61,898 nucleotides of DNA from Actinomycetes bacterium (GTDB lineage Bacteria > Actinomycetota > Acidimicrobiia > Acidimicrobiales > RAAP-2). The translations under genes were made by a program, and so were the position numbers. Location: assembly GCA_021791895.1 (NCBI GenBank), contig JAJYVS010000015.1:1-61898 (forward strand). Direction: 5' to 3'. Shown here piece after piece: positions 25,280-33,620 of the stretch (within the stretch, counting starts at the first letter, position 1; each line of letters starts with the position of its first letter). The notes under the pieces were generated by a model that made no database searches, had not been told where the DNA came from, and worked only from the letters and a program-made list of their open reading frames with translations.

Positions 25280-26400
25280 TGCTGGCCGGCTTCGGCCGGG
25301 CCCTCATCACGCCGGAGACCCCGGTGATGCTGGCCGGGTTCGGAGCCCGACACGAGCAGGCGAGCTCGGTGCACGACGACCTCGAGGTGCGCACCCTCTA
25401 TCTGGCCGAGGGGGACGGCGGGACGGCGGTGTGCCTCGTGGTCTGCGATCTCCTCGGCATGTCGGCGTCGTTCGCCACCCCGATCCGCGACCACGTGGCC
25501 GCCGACCTCGGCCTCCCGGTGGAGGCGGTGCTCACCGCCTCCACCCACACGCACTCCGGGCCGAGCTGCATCGCCGGCTCCGAGGCCATCGGATGGCCGA
25601 CCCCGCCGGGGTATCGAGACGTCCTCGTCGCCGCCTGCAGAGCGGCGGCGTCGGCGGCACGACAGGCGGCCGCCCCCGCCACCCTGGCCTACCGGCGCGC
25701 GCCGTTGCCCGGCGACCTGTCGATCAACCGCCGGGGCCTTCCCTACGCGCCGTGGATGGCCATGCTCGACGTCACCTCGGAGGCCGGCCGACGAATCGGT
25801 ACCCTGGCCAACCTGGCCATCCATCCGGTGGCCCTCGGGCCCGAGTGCCTCGCGGTCTCCGCCGACTGGGTGAACCCGTTCCGGACCTCCCTCGAGGCGA
25901 TGCTCGGTGGCAGTGCCCTGATGCTCTCGGGGGCGCTCGGCGACGTGAACCCCCGTCACGTCCACCGTCAGGACAACGACTGCGGCGCCGACGGATTCGC
26001 CGAAGCCGAGGAGCTGGGGCGCGAGCTGGCGCAAGCCGTGGCGGGCGAGGTCACCGCGGCCAAACGGGTCGACGGCACCCTCGAGGTGCTGCGGTGCGAG
26101 GCCCTGGACGGCCCGGTCGGTGGGACCCTGCTCGCCCAGATGGCCGGTGCCGAGCGGATGCCCGTGGAGCTGGTCGAATGGTCCCTCGGTGGCCCCCGCG
26201 TGGTGTCGGTGCCCGGGGAGGCGTTCCACGCGTTCGGCAAGGCCGTCGAGGCGGCCCGCGACGTGCCGATCCTCTTGGCCGGGTTGGCCCCGGTGTGGCT
26301 CGGGTATCTCCCGGTGCCGTTCGGTCAGGGCTACGAGGAGTCGATGAGCTACGGAGAGCCGTTCGTCACGACGGTGTTGTCGGCCCTCACCGGTCCTTGA
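25279..26400 (+). CDS. Neutral/alkaline ceramidase-like hydrolase domain protein
   Basis: 373 residues; the ATG at 25279 overlaps the preceding stop by one base. The family pattern of bacterial neutral ceramidase N-terminal domains is seen: FGRALITPETPVMLAGFG, CLVVCDLLGMSASF, ASTHTHSGPS (the zinc/nucleophile region), and SGALGDVNPRH. It is about half the length of true ceramidases (roughly 650 residues) and lacks the C-terminal immunoglobulin-like domain. Many short homologues occur in sugar-utilisation clusters, where they probably act on amide-linked or other sugar derivatives. Here it may release an acyl group from the product of the aminotransferase; that is inference. Confidence 0.75.
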   Translation: MLAGFGRALITPETPVMLAGFGARHEQASSVHDDLEVRTLYLAEGDGGTAVCLVVCDLLGMSASFATPIRDHVAADLGLPVEAVLTASTHTHSGPSCIAGSEAIGWPTPPGYRDVLVAACRAAASAARQAAAPATLAYRRAPLPGDLSINRRGLPYAPWMAMLDVTSEAGRRIGTLANLAIHPVALGPECLAVSADWVNPFRTSLEAMLGGSALMLSGALGDVNPRHVHRQDNDCGADGFAEAEELGRELAQAVAGEVTAAKRVDGTLEVLRCEALDGPVGGTLLAQMAGAERMPVELVEWSLGGPRVVSVPGEAFHAFGKAVEAARDVPILLAGLAPVWLGYLPVPFGQGYEESMSYGEPFVTTVLSALTGP

Positions 26401-26571
26401 CGGGCCCGACCCGACCGGCTGACGCGCTCCTCCGCCGCCAGCGGAGTGGACAGCCGCTCGGCCGGTCAGTCCGCAGAACGGCGGGGTCAACGCCGGTTCC
26501 CGCCTGCCAGCGACCCGTCTTCTCCAGAGACGTCGATTGCACGACCGGTGCCGGTCGTGTGGACTGCGGTC

Positions 26572-27411
26572 ATGGCCAGCTCGGCGGTTTCGGCGACCCA
26601 GGTGACCGCCGGGATCGGGCGACTGGGTCTTCGCGCCACACCGGTGTGCCTGCACGCGTCGCTCCGGTCGTTTCCCGCCCTGGCCGAGGGGCCGGCGACC
26701 CTCGTCGAGGGCATCCTCGACGCGGGCGGCACGGTGATGGTGGCCACCATGGCCAACCAGGCCTTCGAGATCCCGGCCCCGCCCGGCGACCGCCCGGCTC
26801 GCAACGGCGTCGACTACAACCGCCAGGACCGCACGACACAGATATGGCCGGGACAGAACGACCACTTCGACGTCACCCGCACCGAGGTGGACCCGTGGCT
26901 CGGGGCGACCTCGGCCTACGTCGCTGCCCTGCCCGGCCGGCGACGGTGCCGGTTCGCGCCCGGGAGCTTCTCGGCGGTCGGGCCGCTGGCCGGGGACCTG
27001 ATCGACGCCGAGGTGGCCGCCGACACCTTCGGTCCGCTCCGGGAGCTGGCCGACCGGTCCGGTTGGGTCCTGCTCGCCGGGGTCGGGCTCATTAGGATGA
27101 CGCTCCTGCACCTGGCCGAGACCGAGGCCGGGCGACGACCCTTCGTCCGCTGGGCACGCGGTCCCGACGGCCGACCGGTCCGCAACCGGAGCGGTGGCTG
27201 CTCCAAGGGATTCGAACACCTCGCCGGGGTTCTCGCCCCGATCGAGCGTCGCGCCACGGTCGGTTCGAGTCTCTGGCGAGCCTTCCCGGCCCAAGAGGCC
27301 GTCGAACTGGCCGCCGAAGCCATCGGCAACGATCCGTCCATCACCCGCTGCGCCGACCCCGGCTGCCCCGAGTGCCCCGACGCCGTCGCCGGAGGTCCGA
27401 TCGACCGGTGA
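26572..27411 (+). CDS. Aminoglycoside 3-N-acetyltransferase-like protein (Antibiotic_NAT fold)
   Basis: 279 residues from ATG 26572. The N-terminus matches Antibiotic_NAT: VTAGIGRLGLRATPVCLHASLRSF, then GPATLVEGILDAGGTVMVATM. The C-terminal LLAGVGLIRMTLLHLAE matches the conserved T-x-x-H-x-A-E block. At the motif where most members have HP-x-x-S-F-A-A-x-G this protein reads FAPGSFSAVG, so the usual catalytic His-Pro pair is missing. It may therefore not acetylate aminoglycosides. It follows the aminotransferase operon on the same strand with 171 bases between. Confidence 0.75.
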   Translation: MASSAVSATQVTAGIGRLGLRATPVCLHASLRSFPALAEGPATLVEGILDAGGTVMVATMANQAFEIPAPPGDRPARNGVDYNRQDRTTQIWPGQNDHFDVTRTEVDPWLGATSAYVAALPGRRRCRFAPGSFSAVGPLAGDLIDAEVAADTFGPLRELADRSGWVLLAGVGLIRMTLLHLAETEAGRRPFVRWARGPDGRPVRNRSGGCSKGFEHLAGVLAPIERRATVGSSLWRAFPAQEAVELAAEAIGNDPSITRCADPGCPECPDAVAGGPIDR

Positions 27412-27499
27412 GCGGCCCCCGGCCCGGCGACATGGCGCCACGGTCCGCGCCCGCTGGACCAGGAGCACACCCCCGGTCGACTCGGTAGGGTTCCGGACC

Positions 27500-28282
27500 G
27501 TGCCTTTTGCCGACGTCGACGACCAACACATCTACTTCGAGGACTCCGGCGGCCCCGGCCCGGCGGTGATCTTCAGCCACGGGTTCTTGATGGATCACGA
27601 GATGTTCGAACCTCAGGTCGAGGCGCTCCGGGACGAGTTCCGGTGCATCACCTGGGACGAGCGCGGCTTCGGGCAGACCCCGGCCACCGCGCCGTTCAGC
27701 TACTGGGACTCGGCCGAGGACTGCCTGGCCCTGCTCAGCCACCTCGACATCGAACGCGCCGTCCTGGCCGGCATGTCCCAGGGGGGATTCGTGTCCATGC
27801 GGGCCGCACTGCTCGCCCCGGATCGGGTGAAGGGCCTGGTCCTGATCGACACCCAGGCCGGAACGGAGGCCGAGGAGGCGCGTCCGCTCTTCTACGGGAT
27901 GCACGACCAATGGGTGCGGGAGGGCCCGGGCGACGAGCTGGCCGCCGGGGTGGCCGCGATGATCATGAGTTCCGGGTACGACTCGACACCGTGGATCGCC
28001 AAGTGGAAGGCGGCGCCCAAGGAGCACATGACGTTGCCGTTCAACTGCCTGATGGACCGGGAGGACCTGACAGAGAGGCTCGCCGAAATCGGCGCGCCGG
28101 CGATCATCTTCCACGGGGAGGCCGACGCCGCGATCCCAATGGAACTGGCCGAGGCGTTGGGGGCGGGGCTCGCCAACTGCGTCGAACTCGTCCGGATCCC
28201 GGGCGCCGGCCACGCCGCCAACCTGAGCCACCCCGACGCGGTCAACGGCCCACTGCGCGCCTTCCTCCGCCGCTACGCCTGA
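27500..28282 (+). CDS. Alpha/beta-fold hydrolase
   Basis: 260 residues from GTG 27500, eight bases after a TAGGGT hexamer. The catalytic triad is visible: Ser in AGMSQGGFVS, Asp in IIFHGEADAAIPM, and His in IPGAGHAANLSHP. The oxyanion region is FSHGFLMDHEMF. The lid (about 130-195) is typical for esterases or cofactor-free peroxidases of this class; the sequence does not tell which. Substrate unknown. Confidence 0.88.
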   Translation: MPFADVDDQHIYFEDSGGPGPAVIFSHGFLMDHEMFEPQVEALRDEFRCITWDERGFGQTPATAPFSYWDSAEDCLALLSHLDIERAVLAGMSQGGFVSMRAALLAPDRVKGLVLIDTQAGTEAEEARPLFYGMHDQWVREGPGDELAAGVAAMIMSSGYDSTPWIAKWKAAPKEHMTLPFNCLMDREDLTERLAEIGAPAIIFHGEADAAIPMELAEALGAGLANCVELVRIPGAGHAANLSHPDAVNGPLRAFLRRYA

Positions 28283-28416
28283 GCGGGGCCACGTCCCGCC
28301 GCTTGCACCGGCCACGGCGTGAGACGACGCTCTCCGGTGACGATCCACCGGCGAAACGGTGGCTCGAGCCGGTAGCTTGGACACGAGGGCGCGGTCTGGA
28401 CCGGGAAGGGGGCGCC

Positions 28417-29232
28417 GTGGCGCTGTTCTGTCGGGCGGCACTCCGTTACGTTCCGGCTTCCGGGCGACCAGCGATGGCCGACGGCATCGAGGTGGACATC
28501 ACCGACGGCCGGTCCGTCGACCTCCCCGGATGGCCGGTGTGCGGCTTCGAGCTCTTCACCCACGAGTCCCTCGTCACCGACTGGACCGACGACGAGGCCG
28601 TGGCCTCGGTGCACCACGGGGAGATCGAGGACCTGGCGCGCAAGCTGAGCGGCGCCGACGTCGCCCTGGTCTCGAGTCACATCCGTCGGAGCCCAAAGGA
28701 CGCCCTCCGGCATCAGCAACTGTCCCCGATCACCTTCGTCCACTCCGACTTCGCGACCGGCCACGACCGGGTCATCCGGCGCAACCTCCAAGAAGGCGGC
28801 GAGACGGCACCGGCGCTGGTCCGCAACGGCATCTCCCTCTCGGACGTCGAGCGGGCACGCCGCCTCGTCATCCTCCAGTTCTGGCGCAACCTCGGTCCGG
28901 CGCGCATGGACTACCCCCTCGGCTTCTGCGACGCCCGGACCATCCGCCCCGAGGAGACTCGGGCGTTCCCCGTGACCAACTACGCAGGCAGCGGATCGAA
29001 CTTCGACGCCCTCGGCGTGATGACCCCCGATGACCCGTCCCGCCACCGGTGGTACGCGTTCCCCGATCTGCAACGTCACGAGGTCGTCGCATTCCGGACC
29101 TACGACACCGACCTGGTCGCACGGGGCGAGACCTTCTTCACGCCACACTCGGCCTTCCGCGACCCGAGGGTCGAGGTCGGCAAGCCCGCCCGCACGAGCA
29201 TCGAGTTGCGGGCGACCTGCCTCTGGCTCTGA
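28417..29232 (+). CDS. CmcJ/NvfI-like oxidoreductase
   Basis: 271 residues from GTG 28417 with GGAAGGGGG six bases upstream. The core pattern (RLVILQFWRNLGP, then YPLGFCDARTIRPEET, YAFPDLQRHEVVAFRTYD, and FTPHSAFRDP) is that of the CmcJ family, related to the protein that assists cephamycin 7-alpha-methoxylation and to fungal NvfI-type oxygenases. These are Fe/2-oxoglutarate-like folds that oxidise complex metabolites. A long N-terminal domain (residues 1-150) precedes it. No biosynthetic cluster surrounds it, so it may be a detoxifying or tailoring oxidase. Confidence 0.75.
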   Translation: MALFCRAALRYVPASGRPAMADGIEVDITDGRSVDLPGWPVCGFELFTHESLVTDWTDDEAVASVHHGEIEDLARKLSGADVALVSSHIRRSPKDALRHQQLSPITFVHSDFATGHDRVIRRNLQEGGETAPALVRNGISLSDVERARRLVILQFWRNLGPARMDYPLGFCDARTIRPEETRAFPVTNYAGSGSNFDALGVMTPDDPSRHRWYAFPDLQRHEVVAFRTYDTDLVARGETFFTPHSAFRDPRVEVGKPARTSIELRATCLWL

Positions 29233-29354
29233 GCGTCACGACCGGCCGGGGTCCCGCCAGGCCAGGCCGGTCGACCCGTTCTCGATGGCCCGAAGATCCG
29301 GCCGAAAGCGGGCGGTGCCGACCGGGCGACCCGACCCGTTGCTACCGTGATCTT

Positions 29355-30662
29355 GTGGCGGGCGAGGGGCCCGATCAACGAGGGCGGCACGCCAGGAGGA
29401 CGGAGCGGGAGACGCTCCGCTCGCTCGGCAGGGTCATCCCCTTCAGCGACGAGGCGGGGCGGTCGAGGCTTCCTCGGCTGCTCCGCGGTTTCGCGCTCGG
29501 CATGGTCGTGGTGGTCGTGGTGCTGGCCGGCATCCAGTGGTTCCGGCCGCTTCCGAACCCCCGGTTCGAGGCCGCGGCGTCGGGTTCACTGCGACTGCCG
29601 GGCTCGGCGCCCTCGTTCCCCTGGCCCACGACGGGCTCGGCCGCCCTGGCCATCCCCGGGCCCGGGGTCATCGCGGCCCACGGCACCGACACACCGCTTC
29701 CGATCTCAGGCCTGGTCAAGGTGATGACGGCGTACCAGGTGCTGAAGGACCACCCGCTGCCCATCGGCCCCACCGGCCCGACCATCCCGGTCACCTCGGC
29801 CGTGCTGGCCGAGTACCAGAACGAGGTCGCCACCAACCAGGCGGTCGTCCCGATCGCGGCCGGCGAGAGCCTGACCGAGGAACAGGCTCTCGAGGGGATC
29901 CTCGTCGCGTCGGGCAACGACATCGCGGTCATGCTCGCCGACTGGGACGCCGGCAGTGTCCAGGCCTTCGTGACCAAGATGAACACGACGGCGACCACAC
30001 TCGGGATGGACGCCACCCACTTCGTCGACCCCTCCGGCGTCGACCTCGGGTCGGTGAGCACCCCGGCCGACCTGATCCGATTGGCCGAGGCGGCCATGGC
30101 CATCCCCGTGTTCCGGGCGATGGTGGCCCTGCCCCAGACCACCCTGCCCCTGGCCGGCGTGGTGTACAACCTCGACTTCGCGCTGGGGAGGGGTGGGTTC
30201 GTCGGCATCAAGACCGGGGCCGACCCGGTGGCGGGGGGGTCGTTCCTGTTCGAAGCGCGAACGACGCTCGACGGGACCAAGGTGAGGATCCTCGGCGCGG
30301 TGCTCGACCAGCGCACGGCCAGCCCGACCGCGGCTGCGGTCTACGACGCCTACGCGCTGGTCCAGGCGGCGTTCAAGGACATCGCCAAGCTCCCGGTCGA
30401 CCACGCCATCGGCCGGGTCGTCGCCCCGTGGGGCGAGTCGGTTCCGCTCCGCGCATCACCGACGCCCGAGCTCGTCGGCATGCCGGGCGAGGCCGTGCGG
30501 GTCGAGGTCCACGTGGGCAAGCTGTTCAAGACCATCCCGGCCGGGACCGCGGTCGGAGAGCTGACGGTGCTCGGGCCCGAGGGGAAGGTTCGGGTCACCG
30601 TGCAGACGTCCCGGGCACTCAACGGTCCCTCGGTGCTCTGGCGGCTGACCCGTCTTTCGTGA
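29355..30662 (+). CDS. D-alanyl-D-alanine carboxypeptidase homologue (S11), nucleophile serine replaced
   Basis: 435 residues from GTG 29355, six bases after TACCGT. A membrane anchor (LGMVVVVVVLAGIQWF, about 49-63) leads to the transpeptidase-fold domain. Motif one reads ISGLVKVMTA: the Lys is at 122, but the residue three before it is Gly119, where active enzymes have Ser (Ser118 is one position early). Motif two SGN (186-188) and motif three KTG (286-288) are intact. The C-terminal PBP5-like domain is present. It should bind the cell wall but probably does not cleave D-Ala-D-Ala, unless Ser118 substitutes. It could act as a regulatory or binding protein. Its stop overlaps the AlkB start. 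Confidence 0.85.
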   Translation: MAGEGPDQRGRHARRTERETLRSLGRVIPFSDEAGRSRLPRLLRGFALGMVVVVVVLAGIQWFRPLPNPRFEAAASGSLRLPGSAPSFPWPTTGSAALAIPGPGVIAAHGTDTPLPISGLVKVMTAYQVLKDHPLPIGPTGPTIPVTSAVLAEYQNEVATNQAVVPIAAGESLTEEQALEGILVASGNDIAVMLADWDAGSVQAFVTKMNTTATTLGMDATHFVDPSGVDLGSVSTPADLIRLAEAAMAIPVFRAMVALPQTTLPLAGVVYNLDFALGRGGFVGIKTGADPVAGGSFLFEARTTLDGTKVRILGAVLDQRTASPTAAAVYDAYALVQAAFKDIAKLPVDHAIGRVVAPWGESVPLRASPTPELVGMPGEAVRVEVHVGKLFKTIPAGTAVGELTVLGPEGKVRVTVQTSRALNGPSVLWRLTRLS

Positions 30663-31285
30663 ACCGACGCCGGCGACTACCCGAGGCGGAGACCGGCGAG
30701 CGGCTCGATCTCGGGCTCGACGGCGCGACGGTCTCGTACTTCCCGCGGTTCTTCGCGCCCGAAGACGCCGCTCGGCTCTTCGACGAGCTCGTGCAAGTCA
30801 TCCCCTGGCGCCAGGAGCGGATCGTCGTCTATGGCCGCCGGCGTCCCCAGCCCCGCCTCACCGCCTGGTTCGCCGACGGGCAAGGGAGCTACACCTACTC
30901 GGGGCTCACCCTCGAGGCCTCGCCGTGGCCCGGCGCGCTGTCCTTATTGCGGGCCCGGGTCGAGGCGGTGGTCGGGGTCGGCTTCCCCGCCGCGCTGGCC
31001 AACCTCTACCGGGACGGTCAAGACGGCGTCTCCTGGCACGCCGACGACGAGCCCGAGCTCGGGGCCTCGCCGGTCATCGCCTCGATCAGCCTCGGGGCGA
31101 CCAGAGCCTTCCAGCTGCGGCGACGGGACGACCACGACGTCCGGCGCGAGGTCGCGCTGGCCGGTGGCTCGCTCCTCGTCATGGCCGGGGACACTCAGCG
31201 CAACTGGACCCACCAGATCCCGAAGACCACGAGGGCCGTCGGGGCCCGGGTGAACGTCACCTTCCGCACCTGGAACGTTGGCTGA
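30659..31285 (+). CDS. AlkB-like 2-oxoglutarate/Fe(II) dioxygenase
   Basis: 208 residues from GTG 30659, overlapping the previous stop by four bases (GTGA). The iron ligands are His and Asp in VSWHADDEPELG and His in RNWTHQIPKT. The 2-oxoglutarate-binding signature RVNVTFR is intact, as is the nucleotide-recognition segment YFPRFFAPEDAARLF and YTYSGLTLEA. AlkB enzymes remove alkyl groups from DNA or RNA bases. It is co-translated with an inactive-looking wall protein, which is probably coincidental. Followed 47 bases on by a small kinase. Confidence 0.9.
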   Translation: MNRRRRLPEAETGERLDLGLDGATVSYFPRFFAPEDAARLFDELVQVIPWRQERIVVYGRRRPQPRLTAWFADGQGSYTYSGLTLEASPWPGALSLLRARVEAVVGVGFPAALANLYRDGQDGVSWHADDEPELGASPVIASISLGATRAFQLRRRDDHDVRREVALAGGSLLVMAGDTQRNWTHQIPKTTRAVGARVNVTFRTWNVG

Positions 31286-31332
31286 GCCCCTCGGCCCCGG
31301 TCCGGCGACCGGCGGTGTGCAACGCTCCGGGC

Positions 31333-31890
31333 GTGAGCGAGCGGGTGGCCGTGGTCGGGCTGTCGGGCAGCGGCAAGACGACGCTCGCCACCGAGCTCGC
31401 CGGCATCCTCGGCTGCCCCCACGTCGAGCTCGACGCCCTCCACTGGGGCCCGGGGTGGACCGAGGCCGAGCCCGAGGCGTTCCGGGCCGCCGTCGACGCG
31501 GCGACCGCCGGGGACCGGTGGGTGGTCTGCGGCAACTACTGGGGCAAGCTCGGTCCCCGGCTCTGGCTGCGCGCCGACACCGTCGTGTGGTTGGACCTGC
31601 CCATGTGGCTGGTCCAGTCGCGCTCGGTCCGCCGCACCCTCTGGCGGGCGGTGAGCCGGCGACGCCTGTGGGCCGGGAACCGCGAGTCGTTTTCGGGTCT
31701 GTGGGCCGACGACGCGCTGTGGCGGTACAACCTCGAGGTCCGGGACCGTCGCCGGGCCCGCTACGAGCAGGCGATGACCGACCCGCAGTGGTCACACATC
31801 TCGTTCCTGCGCCTGCGGAGCCGCAGCGAGGTACGACAGCTGCTCGCGGCGATGGCGACCGAGCACCCCGGCGCCCGGCCGCGCCGGTGA
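31333..31890 (+). CDS. P-loop kinase of the adenylate-kinase / FlaR type
   Basis: 185 residues from GTG. The Walker A motif is VVGLSGSGKTTLA; the lid-like segment LDALHWGPGWTEAEPE and WVVCGNYWGKLGPRLW matches the "topology modulation" (FlaR-like) nucleotide kinases. A conserved Arg-rich lid (RRTLWRAVSRRRLWAGN) is present. It should transfer phosphate to a small nucleotide or related molecule. The stop overlaps the next gene start (GTGA), so it is co-translated with an APH-like kinase. Confidence 0.78.
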   Translation: MSERVAVVGLSGSGKTTLATELAGILGCPHVELDALHWGPGWTEAEPEAFRAAVDAATAGDRWVVCGNYWGKLGPRLWLRADTVVWLDLPMWLVQSRSVRRTLWRAVSRRRLWAGNRESFSGLWADDALWRYNLEVRDRRRARYEQAMTDPQWSHISFLRLRSRSEVRQLLAAMATEHPGARPRR

Positions 31891-32681
31891 TCGACGAGAA
31901 GCCGGCACCCCCGGTTCCGGGCGTGGTAGCGGCGATCGCCGGTGGGCGCCCGCTCCAGCTGGTCTGGAACAACGCCATCGACGGCCTGACCTACGAGGTC
32001 GGGGTCGCTCCCGATCGGCTCTTCGTGAAGTGGCTGCCGCGCCGCAGCGGGGTGACCGTGGCCGGTGAGGTCACCCGGATGCGGTGGGCCGTCGCGTACA
32101 TCGCCGTCCCGCGCCTCCGCTCGACCGGCTCTGACGCCGGGGCGACGTGGATGGTGACCGAGGGGCTGCCGGGCGAGAACGCCGTCTGCGACCGCTGGAA
32201 GGCCGAGCCCGAGATGGCGACCGTCGCGATCGGCCGGGGGCTCCGACGCATGCACGACGCCCTCCCCGTCGCCGACTGCCCGTTCTCCTGGAGCGCCGAG
32301 GAGCGGCTGGCCGGGGCCAGGCGCCGGGCCGAGCTCGGGCTGCTCGAGATGGCCGAATGGCACGAGGAGCACCGGGCCCTCGGGGTCGCCGGGGCGCTGG
32401 CCCGCCTGGAGCGGCCCCCGGCCGTCGACCGGTTGGTGGTCTGCCACGGCGACGCCTGCTCGCCCAACACCCTCATCGGCGAGGACGGGGACTGCAGCGG
32501 GCACACCGATCTCGGCGCGCTCGGGGTCGCCGACCGTTGGGCCGACCTCGCGATCGCCACCTGGTCCGCGACCTGGAACTACGGCGAGGGATTCGAGGAC
32601 CTTCTCCTCAAGGCCTACGGGGTGGCACCCGACCCGGAGCGCAGCGCCTACTACCGGCTGCTCTGGGACCTCGACGACTGA
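31887..32681 (+). CDS. APH(3')-type aminoglycoside/antibiotic phosphotransferase-like kinase
   Basis: 264 residues, length of classical APH(3') enzymes. The ATP lobe lysine is in RLFVKWLPR, the catalytic loop is VVCHGDACSPNTLI (HGDxxxxN), and the second motif is SGHTDLGALGVADRWADLAIA with the metal-binding Asp, all as in APH(3'). This is the closest of the three APH-like proteins here to real kanamycin kinases. Overlap with the upstream kinase gene by four bases shows an operon. Aminoglycoside phosphorylation is possible but not proven. Confidence 0.82.
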   Translation: MIDEKPAPPVPGVVAAIAGGRPLQLVWNNAIDGLTYEVGVAPDRLFVKWLPRRSGVTVAGEVTRMRWAVAYIAVPRLRSTGSDAGATWMVTEGLPGENAVCDRWKAEPEMATVAIGRGLRRMHDALPVADCPFSWSAEERLAGARRRAELGLLEMAEWHEEHRALGVAGALARLERPPAVDRLVVCHGDACSPNTLIGEDGDCSGHTDLGALGVADRWADLAIATWSATWNYGEGFEDLLLKAYGVAPDPERSAYYRLLWDLDD

Positions 32682-32711
32682 GCGACCCGGCCCCGTTAGC
32701 CTGCGTGGGGC

Positions 32712-33608
32712 ATGGACTCCGAGCGGCTCGCCGTGACGTCGACCTATCTCGAGCACCTCACGGCCCACGACCTCGCCCTCTTGTGTCCCGACGAGCTGGC
32801 GAGCGTCGGCGTCGCCGGGACAAGAGCGCGCCTCGGCGCGGATCCCGGCTGGCTGGAGCGGGTGCTCGGTGCCGACGCCCTCTTCGAGGCGGTGTTCGCC
32901 GAGCCTGACCGCGCCACCCCGCTCCTCGGCGCGTCCCCGTTCCTCGTATTCGCGGTCTGCGTCCAGCGGGCCGTGATCGAGCTCGGGACCGCAACCTACG
33001 TGGCCGAGTGGCTGGGACCGGGACGGCGCGCCCCGGTCTTCGACGTGGACCAGCTGCGCGAGTTCCTCGCCCCCGGGCGCAGGCGCCTCTTCCTCACCGA
33101 GCTCCTCGCCTCCTACACCCACGTCCGCAGCGGGTCGGTGGTCCAGTTCACGGGGCGGGGCCTGCGGCGCCAGCGGTTCTCCGAGCTCGACCCGGCCCGG
33201 CTGGCCTCCCTGCTCGACGTGGTCGCTGAGGCGGAGCGCCCCGGGGTGCTCCGGCGGCTGGGGGACCTCGCCCTCTTCCTCACCGGGGTCTTCCCCGACG
33301 CCATCGCCCGCCGGGGGTTCGGCCCGGTCGAGGAGAGCCGGCTGCGGCGGGCGGGCCGGGTCCCCGGGGCGGGCGGAGCGACGGCCGGGAGCGCGTCACC
33401 CCTCGGGGCGGTCGACCTGCTCGGGCGGCTCGGCCCCCGCTGGTACCGCGCGGCCCACGACCTCGTGCCCCGCCCGGTCCCGGCCGACGTGCTCGTCTTG
33501 GGCGAGCTGGCCCAGCGGTTCTCCCAGGCCCGGCGGGTCCTCAGCTTCATCACCGAGCGCTTCCTCTTCCCCCACCGGGAGACCTGGTTCGGGCCGGCGG
33601 GCGGCTGA
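32712..33608 (+). CDS. Conserved hypothetical protein
   Basis: 298 residues; ATG nine bases after a TAGCCT hexamer. The N-terminal half is helical (TYLEHLTAHDLALL, LFEAVFAEPDRATPLLGASP). The central segment includes FRVC-like hydrophobic helices and a WLGPGRRAPVF turn. The C-terminal part has a Gly/Ala-rich insert (PGAGGATAGS) and ends in SFITERFLFPHRETWF. No catalytic or binding motif recognised; no membrane helix. Position between two APH genes gives no firm role. Confidence 0.6.
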   Translation: MDSERLAVTSTYLEHLTAHDLALLCPDELASVGVAGTRARLGADPGWLERVLGADALFEAVFAEPDRATPLLGASPFLVFAVCVQRAVIELGTATYVAEWLGPGRRAPVFDVDQLREFLAPGRRRLFLTELLASYTHVRSGSVVQFTGRGLRRQRFSELDPARLASLLDVVAEAERPGVLRRLGDLALFLTGVFPDAIARRGFGPVEESRLRRAGRVPGAGGATAGSASPLGAVDLLGRLGPRWYRAAHDLVPRPVPADVLVLGELAQRFSQARRVLSFITERFLFPHRETWFGPAGG

Positions 33609-33620
33609 GCCCCGGCGCCG

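Noticed and set aside
25000-27531. 843-residue open frame on the minus strand
   Set aside because: Lies antisense to the ceramidase-like and AAC(3)-like genes, low complexity (Gly/Arg/His-rich), no domain; a GC-rich shadow frame.
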